Below are positions 1 to 9,853 of a stretch of DNA of 64,000 nt, in pieces. The stretch comes from Alistipes putredinis DSM 17216 (GTDB taxonomy: Bacteria > Bacteroidota > Bacteroidia > Bacteroidales > Rikenellaceae), in contig NZ_DS499579.1 of the NCBI RefSeq assembly GCF_000154465.1, positions 1-64,000 on the forward strand, read 5' to 3'. The notes under the pieces are model-generated. The model searched no databases. It saw only the letters and a program-made list of their open reading frames with translations, and had not been told where the DNA came from. The stretch's first letter is position 1. Each line of letters opens with the position of its first letter. Position numbers and translations under genes: made by a program.

Positions 1-770
<770 letters not shown>

Positions 771-882
771 TTTTCGAATCTTTATCTCATCTCCTGTACG
801 TGTCAAATTTACCGGATGCGACGGATTATATATCGAAAAGATATATTCGCATAGTTCCGATATATTGGAGCAAAAGTTCTTT

Positions 883-993
<111 letters not shown>

Positions 994-997
994 TTCA

Positions 998-1034
998 AGC
1001 CGGATCCTGAACAAGGGTCCGGCTTTCTTTTTGT
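998..1034 (+). terminator. rRNA operon terminator
   Basis: AGCCGGA (998-1004) pairs with TCCGGCT (1018-1024) and is followed by a T-rich tract. Its position directly after the 5S gene fits the end of the rrn transcript. Confidence 0.85.
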
Positions 1035-1360
1035 TCGCGGGCTTGCGTGTCCCTTCCCCTCGTGCGGTTGGCTCTCAGCGGCAGAGCCTGCCAAGGAGGG
1101 TTATGTCGGTTTAGAGGTTGATATTTTGTGCCTGGAGGTTGGCGTGGGCATACGCTTTACAGCACGTATTCGTAGTGGGGGGCGGTTTATAAACGCAGCC
1201 AAAAGCCGGGAATGATGGCGCCCGAAACCGAAATCCTGTTAATGAGCTGAATATCGTTTGAAAAATAGAGAGAATTCGTTAAATTGTCTTGAAATAAAAT
1301 CAATATAGCGTTTCTTAGATGGGGCCATTTAGCGATAGATGCTGAAAAATAGATTCGGTT
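1035..1360. other. Intergenic, no gene seen
   Basis: Spacer between the rRNA terminator and the aspartic-protease-like gene. The second half becomes AT-rich, as expected for a promoter region, but I find no clean TTG/TAnnTTTG pair. The open frame running from the 5S gene to 1215 has no recognisable content and overlaps rRNA, so I do not call it. Confidence 0.6.
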
Positions 1361-2560
1361 ATGAAGAAAATATTTTGTTTAGTTTGTTTTTTCTTGGCTT
1401 TATTTTCGTTGAAAAGCATTGCTGACGTTCCTGAGGGAGCTATTCCGTTTGTTTTCGACGGACATCTGTATCTGCAATCGACCTTGAATGATACTATTCC
1501 CGTTACCCTTATTTACGATACCGGAGCTGACTTTCTCTATCTCGACGAAGATTATTTGAAACTCAATCATCTGCAAAACGCTTTCGGACGAAAAGGTAAG
1601 GCAACAATGGGAGGTGCGGGGAATGGCGAGCCTGAACGCATAGACATATTCATCGATCCGATTACAGTCCATTGCGGGGCGAGGGAATACCAAAACGAGA
1701 TTACACCTATAATTAAGTTGCGTGATCTCCTCGGGAGGCACACTGACGGCTTGTTAGGTAATACTCATCTATTGATGAATCCTCTGGAAATCAATTTCAG
1801 CGAGAGCTATTTGCGCCAGTTAAAAGGACCGTTGTTAGCTGAACAGCTCGATAATTATGTAAAACTCGACGCTCGATTCGAGGATAACCGTATCGATGTA
1901 AAGGCGACGCTGCAAATCGACGATGAAAATAGCCTGGAGGGTTGGTTTAGAATGGATTTAGGGTGCGGCTCCACGATTATTCTCACGAATGAAACGGCGT
2001 CTGCATTTAATTTTATGGATGTGCCGAAGGCATATTTTTGCACACAGGCCGGAGGTATCGGCGGCGGTTCTGAGGAGGTTACGATAAGGGCTGCAAAATT
2101 CTTTATGGCCGATACGCTCGAAAATCTCGTGATAGATTACTCGCTCAATGAAAAGGGGGCATTATCGTCGGACAGACCCTATATAGGTATAATAGGTAAT
2201 GAAATCTGGTCGCTCTACGACATTGTTTTGGATCCGGTAAGTTCTTCTGTATGGGTTAAACGCAATGAGAATCAGGGTACCTACGCCCAATCGTCGGTGA
2301 CGCATATGGCTACTGTTGACCGTACGGATATTTGCGGTGGCTGGATTGTCAATGGCCTATATAAAGGAGGAGTCGCGGAGCAAGCCGGTATCGAAATCGG
2401 TGATATAATTGTAGCCATAAATAATCGTCCTGTCAAAGAAATAACCTGGGAAGAGCAACGAAAAGGTTTGGAACTTCAGGGAGAAACTACATATACCGTT
2501 CAAAAACCCGACGGTCAAATCGTTTCCTATACTTTGTTTATTGGTAAACAGATTATCTGA
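1361..2560 (+). CDS. Exported retropepsin-like aspartic protease with C-terminal PDZ domain
   Basis: A 399-residue protein beginning with a signal peptide (MKKIFCLVCFFLALFSLKSIA). Residues about 45-60 hold the aspartyl-protease signature IYDTGA with Asp53. A second candidate motif, MDLGCGST with Asp199, lies in the duplicated half, so both lobes of a single-chain retropepsin-like fold seem present. Residues about 325-395 form a PDZ domain (KGGVAEQAGIEIGDIIVAINNR). Such proteins are common in Bacteroidetes and are thought to be periplasmic peptidases; the substrate is unknown. The gene is visibly more AT-rich than the housekeeping genes around it and stands alone, so it may be a later arrival. 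Family call is good; activity is inferred. Confidence 0.8.
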   Translation: MKKIFCLVCFFLALFSLKSIADVPEGAIPFVFDGHLYLQSTLNDTIPVTLIYDTGADFLYLDEDYLKLNHLQNAFGRKGKATMGGAGNGEPERIDIFIDPITVHCGAREYQNEITPIIKLRDLLGRHTDGLLGNTHLLMNPLEINFSESYLRQLKGPLLAEQLDNYVKLDARFEDNRIDVKATLQIDDENSLEGWFRMDLGCGSTIILTNETASAFNFMDVPKAYFCTQAGGIGGGSEEVTIRAAKFFMADTLENLVIDYSLNEKGALSSDRPYIGIIGNEIWSLYDIVLDPVSSSVWVKRNENQGTYAQSSVTHMATVDRTDICGGWIVNGLYKGGVAEQAGIEIGDIIVAINNRPVKEITWEEQRKGLELQGETTYTVQKPDGQIVSYTLFIGKQII

Positions 2561-2748
2561 CCCAACTATATCCCATATAGTCCGGAGTTTGCTGTTTCCA
2601 AAAAAATTGTGGAAAGGACGAGTATATGTCGATATGGAATCGGGACCGAGGACGATCGGTAAAGATGCCGCTCGCTGCCACGGGCCGGTTTGAATGTATG
2701 ATCCATATTATTCGCCGAAAAACTCGCGGATAATTCCGTATGTTTTGT

Positions 2749-2756
2749 AAGTTTGG
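2749..2756 (+). promoter_or_regulatory. -7 element upstream of the CAT-like gene
   Basis: TAAGTTTG matches TAnnTTTG and lies 19 bases before the start codon. No TTG at the ideal distance was found, so this is tentative. Confidence 0.35.
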
Positions 2757-2774
2757 GGATAATTATGTGCGACT

Positions 2775-3413
2775 ATGAAACATCCGGTAGATATTGATAA
2801 TTGGAATCGTCGGGAGAACTATCTTTTTTTCCGGGATTTCGCCAATCCTTATTACAGTGTTACATCGCAGGTCGATGTAACGGAAGCGTATATTCGGGCG
2901 AAAGCGCTGGGTATCAAGTTTTCGCACTATGCGATGTACGCTTCGCTACGGGCTGTCAATTCCATTGAGGCATTGAGGTACAGGCAGGTCGATGGAAAGG
3001 TCTGGCTATATGATCGGATCAGGCTCAATACGGCGGTTGCGCGTGAGGATCACTCCTTTGCATCGGTTATCATTCCCTATAATGATACGCTGGAGGAGTT
3101 CGTCGCTGAAGCGCGAGGGATCATTGCAGCCGCGATGCGGGGCGAGGGAGATGCGTACGGAGCCGATTCCGAGAAGGACACGTTTGTTATAAGTGTGAAT
3201 CCGTGGTATAGCTTCACAGGGTTACAGTTCCAGTTTCCGCAGAATGCAGGCGAGAATATCCCTTTGTCGGTATTCGGAAAGATAATGGTCGATATGCAGG
3301 GACGCCGTACGATGCCTGTGGCTGTAAGTTTCCATCATGGGTTTGTCGATGGTTATCAGGTGGGGCGTTATTGGGAGGCGTTCCAACATAATCTCGATAC
3401 GCTCTCGATGTAA
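2775..3413 (+). CDS. Chloramphenicol acetyltransferase-family acyltransferase (type A CAT fold)
   Basis: 212 residues, the usual length of a trimeric CAT subunit. Near residue 190 is HHGFVDGYQVGRYW, matching the CAT active-site motif HHxxxDGxHxxRF in which the second histidine is the general base. The N-terminal NWNRRENYLFFRDFANPYYSVT also fits the CAT start. In place of the second motif histidine (DGxH) it has Gln, so substrate preference may differ from true chloramphenicol enzymes. It stands alone between intergenic regions, with no mobile-element genes beside it. It could be a real CAT or an uncharacterised chromosomal acetyltransferase of the family; sequence alone cannot say whether it confers resistance. 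Confidence 0.85.
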   Translation: MKHPVDIDNWNRRENYLFFRDFANPYYSVTSQVDVTEAYIRAKALGIKFSHYAMYASLRAVNSIEALRYRQVDGKVWLYDRIRLNTAVAREDHSFASVIIPYNDTLEEFVAEARGIIAAAMRGEGDAYGADSEKDTFVISVNPWYSFTGLQFQFPQNAGENIPLSVFGKIMVDMQGRRTMPVAVSFHHGFVDGYQVGRYWEAFQHNLDTLSM

Positions 3414-3685
3414 AATACACGATCCGATTTCGGCCGGAGTTTTAGTCGTTTTCACCGCTGTCCGCAGGGACAGGTAGGAACAACGGGGAACATTGAGGAG
3501 GCATATAAAGAATTATTTGGCATTATCATCCGTAAGTCGTATCTTGCGGCGGCCCGATTTTTTGAGAGATCTATTGTGGCATCGTGGGGCATTGTGGATT
3601 CATATTTGCCTGTCCGAAGGAGGCTTATGGTAGCTTATCCCTTGTAATGGGGATGGTTTTCTGTGGTTTTAGCCTGTTTCGGCGA

Positions 3686-3716
3686 TTGTAGAATATGGAT
3701 AATACGGCGATCTTTG
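3686..3716 (+). promoter_or_regulatory. Promoter-like pair for candidate sRNA
   Basis: TTG at 3686-3688, a 20-nt spacer, then GATCTTTG at 3709-3716. This deviates by one base from TAnnTTTG, but the spacing equals that of the strong promoters elsewhere in the window. Confidence 0.45.
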
Positions 3717-3722
3717 TAACGT

Positions 3723-3838
3723 GAAAAGAGATAAGTGTTAATAGGGTTGATGAAAGGTTAGAGAAAAATTTTTGCCAAGAAATTTTATTTGTTAAAGATT
3801 GTGTGTGGAAAAGTCTGCTGGGAAGCAGACTTTTCTGT
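3723..3838 (+). ncRNA. Candidate small RNA, about 115 nt
   Basis: Defined only by context: a promoter-like pair ending at 3716 predicts transcription from about 3723, and an 11-bp perfect hairpin with a T-rich tail ends near 3838. No ORF longer than a few codons fits between them. The body does not resemble 4.5S RNA, tmRNA or RNase P RNA. It could instead be a leftover promoter plus a stray terminator. Confidence 0.35.
3809..3834. terminator. Intrinsic terminator hairpin
   Basis: AAAAGTCTGCT (3809-3819), loop GGGA, AGCAGACTTTT (3824-3834), followed by CTGTTTTT. The 11-bp stem is perfect and usable on both strands. Confidence 0.75.
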
Positions 3839-3954
3839 TTTTGGGTGCGAATATTTCGTATTGTCCATCGGGGGTATTGTTTTCGAAAGCCCGCGCAAGA
3901 GTACGAATACCGCAGAGTCGATATATTGGCCGGTCGCGGCCGAAAGTGAAAAAA

Positions 3955-3977
3955 GCCCCGGATGTTGCATCCGGGGC
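3955..3977. terminator. Terminator of the CoA-transferase gene
   Basis: GCCCCGGATG (3955-3964), loop TTG, CATCCGGGGC (3968-3977). On the minus strand it is followed by a T-rich tract, just downstream of the stop codon at 4001. Confidence 0.8.
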
Positions 3978-4000
3978 CTTTCTTTTGAAGGGCAGGTTTA

Positions 4001-5320
4001 TTATTTGCCCATGTAGTTTTTCACGTAGTGGTGGTGCTGTCCGTAGCGCTCGAATGCTGCCCGGTCCAGGGATTCCTGGGCCGAAGGATCGGCGATCGAG
4101 ATGATCAGCCGCGCACGCTCCTGCAGGCTTTTGCCGTAGAGATTGACGGCGCCGTTTTCGGTGACGAACCAGTGGATGTGGTTGCGGGTGGTTACCACGC
4201 CTGCGCCGCAGGTCAGTTCCGGAGCGATCTTCGAGATGCCTTTGTTGGTCACCGAAGGCATGGCGATAATCGCCTTGCCGCCTTTCGACAGCGAAGCGCC
4301 GTAGATGAAGTCTATCTGGCCGCCGACACCCGAATAGAATTTCGTACCCAGCGAATCGGCGCAAACCTGACCGGTGATATCCACCTGGAGTGCCGAGTTG
4401 ATGGCCGTTACGCGGTCGTTCTTGGCGATGATGAACGGATCGTTGGTGTATCCCACGTCCATCATCAGTACGCCCGGGTTGTCGTCGATGAAGTCGTAAA
4501 CCCGCTGCGAACCCATCAGGAAGGTGGAAACCATCTTGCCCTTGTCGATGTTCTTCGCTTCGCCGTTGATAACGCCCTTCTCCACCAGCGGGAGAACGCC
4601 GTCGGCGAACATTTCGGTATGGATACCCAGGTTCTTGTGGTTGCCGAGCTGTGCCAGAACCGCATTCGGAATAGCGCCGATACCCATCTGAAGCGTCGCA
4701 CCGTCTTCGATCAGGGCCGCGCAGTGCTTGCCGATGCGGGTTTCGATCTCGTTGGGTTCGGTGAAATGTGCCTCTTCCAGCGGGGTATCGTCCTGTACGA
4801 AGAGGTCGATTTTCGACGAGTGGATCATTGCGTCGCCGAACGAACGGGGAACGTGCTTGTTCACCACTGCGATCACCGTACGAGCCGTTTCCACGGCTGC
4901 CAGGGTCGCATCGACCGAGGTGCCGAGCGAAACGTAGCCGTGTTTGTCGGGCGTCGATACCTGGATCATCGCTACGTCGCAAGGTACCGTGCCGCTGCGA
5001 TAGAGCTTCTGGGTTTCGCTCAAAAAGATGGGAATGTAGTCCGCATAGCCGCTTTGCGTCACTTTGCGCACGTTCCCGCCCACGAAGAACGAGTCGAGCT
5101 GGAAGATGCCTTCGAACTGCGGATCGGCATAGGGAGCCGGCCCTTCCGTGTGCAGGTGGTGGATGTGCACATCCTTGAATTCGTGGTTGGCGCCGCGTTC
5201 GCACATGGCCTTAATCAGGCACTGGGGGGCCGAAGCGACCGAGCTGAGGTGAATATGGTCACCCGATTTGATGACTTTCACGGCTTCGGCTGCCGTTGTG
5301 AATTTAATCTGAGTGTTCAT
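4001..5320 (-). CDS. Acetyl-CoA hydrolase/CoA-transferase family protein (4-hydroxybutyrate CoA-transferase type)
   Basis: 439 residues, the family's usual length. These enzymes move CoA between short-chain acids (acetate, butyrate, succinate, 4-hydroxybutyrate) through a glutamyl-CoA intermediate. Visible features are the N-terminal SGDHIHLSSVASAPQ segment, a central MGIGAIPNAV stretch, GIHTEMFADG with the likely catalytic Glu, and the GVGGQIDFIYGASLSKGGKA glycine-rich CoA-binding loop. It starts 39 bases after infB ends, with no terminator between, so it may ride at the end of the rimP-nusA-infB operon. A fermentative acetate/succinate role fits the anaerobic KorAB and PFOR genes nearby. 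The exact substrate cannot be read from the sequence. Confidence 0.88.
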   Translation of the reverse strand: MNTQIKFTTAAEAVKVIKSGDHIHLSSVASAPQCLIKAMCERGANHEFKDVHIHHLHTEGPAPYADPQFEGIFQLDSFFVGGNVRKVTQSGYADYIPIFLSETQKLYRSGTVPCDVAMIQVSTPDKHGYVSLGTSVDATLAAVETARTVIAVVNKHVPRSFGDAMIHSSKIDLFVQDDTPLEEAHFTEPNEIETRIGKHCAALIEDGATLQMGIGAIPNAVLAQLGNHKNLGIHTEMFADGVLPLVEKGVINGEAKNIDKGKMVSTFLMGSQRVYDFIDDNPGVLMMDVGYTNDPFIIAKNDRVTAINSALQVDITGQVCADSLGTKFYSGVGGQIDFIYGASLSKGGKAIIAMPSVTNKGISKIAPELTCGAGVVTTRNHIHWFVTENGAVNLYGKSLQERARLIISIADPSAQESLDRAAFERYGQHHHYVKNYMGK

Positions 5321-5359
5321 TTCTTTTTTCTTATTTTAGATAAGATTCCTTGCATTCGG

Positions 5360-8086
5360 TTAGTTGCGTTTTACCTCGACTTGCTCGTAACCTTCGATGA
5401 CATCTCCTACGCGGATGTCGTTGAAGGATTCGATGTTCAGACCGCAGTCCTGGCCCGTGAGCACCTCCTTGACATCGTCCTTGAACCGTTTGAGCGAGCC
5501 GAGCTTGCCCGTGTAGATCACGATACCGTCGCGGATCACGCGGATCGGGGTGTGGCGGGTCAGCTTGCCTTCTCGGACGACGCATCCGGCGACGGTGCCG
5601 ACTTTGGAAATTCGGAAGATCTCCATGACTTCCGCCGAGCAGACAATCTCTTCCTTCATCACCGGTTCGAGCATGCCTTCGATGGCATCCTTGATGTCGT
5701 TGATCGCATCGTAGATGATCGAATAGAGGCGGATTTCGATCTCCTCCTTTTCGGCGAGCTTGCGTGCCGATGCCGACGGACGGACCTGGAAGCCGACGAT
5801 GATGGCATTCGAGGCCGCCGCCAACAGAACGTCCGATTCCGAAATCTGACCGACGGCCGAGTGGATCACATTCACCTGCACGGTCTCCTTCGAGAGCTTG
5901 ATCAGCGAACCCGACATAGCCTCAACCGAACCATCGACATCGCCTTTTACGATGATATTCAGCTCCTTGAACGATCCGATGGCGATGCGGCGTCCGATTT
6001 CGTCGAGCGTCACGTGCTTCTGGGTCATGATGCCCTGGATACGCTGGAGTTGCTCGCGTTTGTTGGCGATTTCACGGGCCGAGCGGTCGTCCTCCATGAC
6101 GTTGAACGTGTCGCCTGCCTGGGGAGCACCGTTCAGACCGAGCACCTGTACCGGCGTCGAAGGGCCAGCTTCGGTCACTTTTTGGCCGTTTTCGTTGAAC
6201 ATCGCTTTCACACGGCCCGTGTGTATGCCCGAAAGCATTACGTCGCCTATGTGCAGCGTACCGTTTTGTACGAGCACCGTAGCCACGTAACCGCGGCCCT
6301 TGTCGAGTGTCGATTCGATGACGGCTCCCGAAGCGCGGCGGTTCGGATTGGCCTTCAGGTCGAGCATTTCGGCTTCGAGCAGCACTTTTTCGAGCAGTTT
6401 GTCGAGATTCAGGCCCTTTTTGGCCGAAACTTCCTGATCCTGGTATTTGCCGCCCCACGACTCCACGAGGTAGTTCATCTGCGAAAGCTGCTCCTTGATG
6501 TGGTCGGGGTTGGCTGCGGGTTTGTCGATCTTGTTGATGGCGAAAACCATCGGGACGCCTGCTGCCTGGGCGTGGTTGATCGCCTCGACGGTCTGGGGCA
6601 TCACGTTGTCGTCCGCCGCGACGATGATGATCGCTACGTCGGTGATTTTGGCACCACGGGCGCGCATGGCGGTGAAAGCCTCGTGGCCGGGGGTGTCGAG
6701 GAACGTGATTTTCTGGCCGTTCAGCTCTACACTGTAAGCACCGATGTGCTGGGTGATACCGCCCGCCTCACCTTCGATGACGTTGGTTTTGCGGATATTG
6801 TCCAGCAGCGAAGTCTTACCGTGATCGACGTGTCCCATGACGGTTACGATCGGCGGTCGCGGCACGAGGTCTTCCTCGCTGTCCTGTTCGTCGTCGCCGA
6901 TGGCTTCCTGGATGTCCGCCGATACGAATTCGGTCTTGAAGCCGAACTCTTCGGCTACGACCACGAGCGCCTCGGCGTCGAGACGCTGGTTGATTGATAC
7001 CATCAGGCCCAGGTTCATGCAGGCCGTGATGACCTCGGTCGCCGAAACGTTCATCATCGTAGCCAGCTCGGCTACGGTCACGAATTCGGTGACCTTCAGG
7101 ATGGAGCGTTCCTGCTCTTCGCGCTGGAATTCTTCGTTCATGCGCTCGGCTACGGCTTCGCGTTTTTCCTTGCGGTATTTCGAACCTTTGCTCTTGGCGT
7201 TTTTCGACGTCAGGCGGGCCAGTGTATCTTTCACCTGCTTCGAAACCTCCTCGTCGCTGATTTCGGGCCGAACGACGGGCTTCGGAGCTTTGAGTTTGTC
7301 CTTGCGGGTCTTCTTGTTCTCTCCCGGACGGGGTTGGTTGGATTGCGGGCCTTGTCCGCGGCCGGGCTGTGCGGCGGATTTGCCGTTGCTGCCCGGCTTG
7401 GGGCTGCCTGCCGGCGTACGGGTCACGTCCACTTTCTCTTTACTCAGGCGTTTGCGTTTGTGGCGGTTGCCCGGTGTGAATCCCGATACGTCCATCGTGC
7501 CGAGTACCTGCGGGCCCGTGAGGGTCTGCACGGCGGGGCGGAAGATGTTGTCGCTCTTGGGCGCCGCTTCCGGTTCGGGTTTGGCTGCGGAAGCCGTTTC
7601 GGAGGCAGGTGCCGCTTCCGTTTTGGGGGCGGCCGGTTGCGGTGCCGGCTGCGGTTTCGGAGCCGCAGCCTCCGGTACGGGCTCTGCCGCCGGTTTGCTT
7701 ACCGGTTTCGGAGCCGGTTTGGGCTTGGGCGAAAGATCTATTTTGCCCAGAATTTTGGGCTGGGGCAGTTCGTCCTTGACGCTGATGACGTTGCTTTTGA
7801 TAATTACCTCCTGCTCCTCTTCGCGCGTCTGTTTCTGTGCCTCTTCGAGGGTGATCGTAGCCTGCTTCTGGGAGATTCGCTCCCGGATGCTTTCCCGTTC
7901 GTTGCCGGTAATTCGGCTCCCGCCGAATTCCTTCTCCAGAACGGCATAGACGTCCGGTTCCACCAGCGTATTGGGCGAACCGTCGGTTTTTATACCCTTC
8001 TTTTGCAGGAAGTCCGTGATGGTATTCAATCCCACCTTGAACTCCTTGGCAACCTGGATAAGTCTTAATTTTCTTTCGTTACTCAT
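5360..8086 (-). CDS. infB: Translation initiation factor IF-2
   Basis: 908 residues. IF-2 is the GTPase that positions initiator fMet-tRNA on the 30S subunit and promotes 50S joining. After an N-terminal IF2_N segment (KLRLIQVAKEF) comes a long low-complexity Pro/Ala/Lys linker to about residue 300. A second IF2_N-like segment follows, then the G domain with GHVDHGKT (near 415), DTPGHEAF and NKID motifs, and domains II-IV to the end. The charged linker makes it long but normal for Bacteroidetes. It lies 33 bases after nusA in the conserved rimP-nusA-infB order. Confidence 0.98.
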   Translation of the reverse strand: MSNERKLRLIQVAKEFKVGLNTITDFLQKKGIKTDGSPNTLVEPDVYAVLEKEFGGSRITGNERESIRERISQKQATITLEEAQKQTREEEQEVIIKSNVISVKDELPQPKILGKIDLSPKPKPAPKPVSKPAAEPVPEAAAPKPQPAPQPAAPKTEAAPASETASAAKPEPEAAPKSDNIFRPAVQTLTGPQVLGTMDVSGFTPGNRHKRKRLSKEKVDVTRTPAGSPKPGSNGKSAAQPGRGQGPQSNQPRPGENKKTRKDKLKAPKPVVRPEISDEEVSKQVKDTLARLTSKNAKSKGSKYRKEKREAVAERMNEEFQREEQERSILKVTEFVTVAELATMMNVSATEVITACMNLGLMVSINQRLDAEALVVVAEEFGFKTEFVSADIQEAIGDDEQDSEEDLVPRPPIVTVMGHVDHGKTSLLDNIRKTNVIEGEAGGITQHIGAYSVELNGQKITFLDTPGHEAFTAMRARGAKITDVAIIIVAADDNVMPQTVEAINHAQAAGVPMVFAINKIDKPAANPDHIKEQLSQMNYLVESWGGKYQDQEVSAKKGLNLDKLLEKVLLEAEMLDLKANPNRRASGAVIESTLDKGRGYVATVLVQNGTLHIGDVMLSGIHTGRVKAMFNENGQKVTEAGPSTPVQVLGLNGAPQAGDTFNVMEDDRSAREIANKREQLQRIQGIMTQKHVTLDEIGRRIAIGSFKELNIIVKGDVDGSVEAMSGSLIKLSKETVQVNVIHSAVGQISESDVLLAAASNAIIVGFQVRPSASARKLAEKEEIEIRLYSIIYDAINDIKDAIEGMLEPVMKEEIVCSAEVMEIFRISKVGTVAGCVVREGKLTRHTPIRVIRDGIVIYTGKLGSLKRFKDDVKEVLTGQDCGLNIESFNDIRVGDVIEGYEQVEVKRN

Positions 8087-8119
8087 ATATCGGTTTTAAT
8101 TTTTGTGCGATGGGACGGA

Positions 8120-9352
8120 TTACTCCTCGAATTCCGCTTTCAGTATCTCGACGACTTTCTGTGCCTGTTCCAGCTCCAGGTCGGCACGGGCGGCGATCTC
8201 TTCGACGGGCAGTTCCAGCACGCTCTTGGCCGTGTCGCAGCCGCAGGCTTTCAGGGCGTCGATCACCCAGCCGTCGATCTCGTCGGCAAATTCGGTGAGT
8301 GCAACGTCTTCCTCCTCGATTTCGCGGTAAACATCGATATCGTAGCCGGTCAGCATCTTCGAAAGCCGGATGTTCAGGCCGCCCTTGCCGATGGCCAGCG
8401 ATACCTGGTCGGGCTTGAGATAGACCGAAGCTGTCTTCTTCTCCTCGTCGATGGTGATGCTCGAAATCTTCGCGGGGTTCAGGGCACGCTGGATCATTAA
8501 CTGCGGGTTGGTCGTGTAGTTTACCACGTCGATATTTTCATTGCGCAGCTCCTTGACGATCGAGTAGATGCGCGATCCCTTCATGCCGACGCAGGCACCG
8601 ACCGGATCGATGCGTTCGTCGTAGGATTCGACGGCTACCTTGGCACGCTCGCCGGGGATGCGGACGATCTTCTTGAGGGTGATCAGACCGTCGAAAATTT
8701 CGGGGACCTCCTGCTCGAAGAGCCGTTCGAGGAACTGGTTGGCCGTGCGCGAAAGGATGATGCGCGGCTGGTTGTTGTTCATCTCGACGCTCTTGACGAT
8801 CGCCTTGATCGTGTCGCCCTTGCGGTAATAGTCGTTGGGAATCTGCTCGGTCTTGGGCAGGATCAGCTCGTTGCCCTCGTCGTCGAGGATCAGCACCTCT
8901 TTCTTCCATACCTGATATACCTCGCCGGTGATGATCTCGCCGACCTTCTCCGAATATTTTTCGTAAAGGTTGGCCTTCTCCAGATCGAGGATGCGCGAAG
9001 CGAGATTCTGACGCAGCGACAGCACGGCCCGACGTCCGAACGATTCAAGTTTGATCGGATCGACGTATTCGTCGCCCACTTCGTAGGTCGGATCGATGGC
9101 CTTAACCTCCGATACGGCGATTTGCATGTTCGGATTCTCCACCGCGCCGTCCTCCACGACCGTACGGTTTCGCCAGATCTCCAGGTCGCCCTTTTCCGGG
9201 TTGATGATCACGTCGAAATTCTCGTCCGTCTCGAACTGCTTCTGAAGCGCGTGGCGGAAAACGTCCTCGAGGACTCCGATCATCGTGGCCTTGTCGATGT
9301 TTTTAAGCTCCTTGAACTCTGCGAAATTGCTGATAAGATTAAGATTATCCAT
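8120..9352 (-). CDS. nusA: Transcription termination/antitermination factor NusA
   Basis: 410 residues: an N-terminal RNA-polymerase-binding domain (VLEDVFRHALQKQFET), an S1 domain near 135-200, and two KH domains with MKGSRIYSIVKEL and AIGKGGLNIRLSK. It lacks the extra acidic repeats found at the C terminus in E. coli, as is usual in Bacteroidetes. It binds elongating polymerase and nascent RNA and modulates pausing, termination and rRNA antitermination. It sits between rimP and infB with short gaps (33 bases each), so the three are co-transcribed. Confidence 0.98.
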   Translation of the reverse strand: MDNLNLISNFAEFKELKNIDKATMIGVLEDVFRHALQKQFETDENFDVIINPEKGDLEIWRNRTVVEDGAVENPNMQIAVSEVKAIDPTYEVGDEYVDPIKLESFGRRAVLSLRQNLASRILDLEKANLYEKYSEKVGEIITGEVYQVWKKEVLILDDEGNELILPKTEQIPNDYYRKGDTIKAIVKSVEMNNNQPRIILSRTANQFLERLFEQEVPEIFDGLITLKKIVRIPGERAKVAVESYDERIDPVGACVGMKGSRIYSIVKELRNENIDVVNYTTNPQLMIQRALNPAKISSITIDEEKKTASVYLKPDQVSLAIGKGGLNIRLSKMLTGYDIDVYREIEEEDVALTEFADEIDGWVIDALKACGCDTAKSVLELPVEEIAARADLELEQAQKVVEILKAEFEE

Positions 9353-9385
9353 TGGTTTTTTATCTTGTTTATTTTTGAATTTCCA

Positions 9386-9853
9386 CTATTTGAAATCGAG
9401 GTATTCCTTCGTGTATTTGATCTCTGAGAAAGGGTAGCGGCGCGTAACCCGCACCGTCTGTTTCCGCTTTTTACCCTCTACGGCCTGCTTCTCCTCGTAG
9501 GAGAGGGTGAGTCCCTCCTGGTCCGCCTCGTCGAGCGTCGCCAGAATCTTCACGCCGCTTTTGAGCAGCACTTCGACCGGCTTGCCGATCAGTTTGCGGT
9601 ATTGGCGGAGGTGCTTGAGTTCCGAGCCGATGCCTGCCGAAGCTACCGTGAGGGAGAAATCCTCCGTGTCGCGGTCGAATTCGGCCTCGATCGCGCGGCT
9701 CAGCTCCACGCAGGTTTCGATACCTACCGAGGTGTCGCTGTCGATCAGCAGTTCCACTTCGTTGGCGGGCGAACAGGTGCAATCCACTACGAACAGGTCG
9801 GTGCCGACGAGTTTGGCATTGGCTATTTCGGTGATTTTCGTACAATCGATCAT
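9386..9853 (-). CDS. rimP: Ribosome maturation factor RimP
   Basis: 155 residues from the start I chose (MIDCTKITEIANAKL). The frame stays open to 10069, but the extra upstream residues are basic, unlike RimP, and the chosen start gives the normal length and N terminus. The two RimP domains are recognisable: the N-terminal alpha/beta domain with ELLIDSDTSVGIETCVELSRAIE, and the SH3-like C-terminal domain with KPVEVLLKSGVKILATL. RimP assists late 30S assembly. First gene of the rimP-nusA-infB operon, behind a leader of about 430 nt. Confidence 0.95.
   Translation of the reverse strand: MIDCTKITEIANAKLVGTDLFVVDCTCSPANEVELLIDSDTSVGIETCVELSRAIEAEFDRDTEDFSLTVASAGIGSELKHLRQYRKLIGKPVEVLLKSGVKILATLDEADQEGLTLSYEEKQAVEGKKRKQTVRVTRRYPFSEIKYTKEYLDFK

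Larger units (their letters stand above)
3414..4000. other. Intergenic region with a possible sRNA unit
   Basis: No convincing protein gene. The first 270 bases hold nothing I recognise. From 3686 onward there is a promoter-like pair, then about 90 bases of AT-rich sequence, then a strong hairpin terminator at 3809-3834, listed separately as a candidate small RNA. A second hairpin at 3955-3977 belongs to the converging CoA-transferase gene. Confidence 0.6.

Noticed and set aside
4028..6997. 989-codon open frame on the plus strand
   Set aside because: Antisense to the CoA-transferase and infB. Composition is Asp/Val/Arg-rich, typical of a GC-rich gene read backward; no family features.
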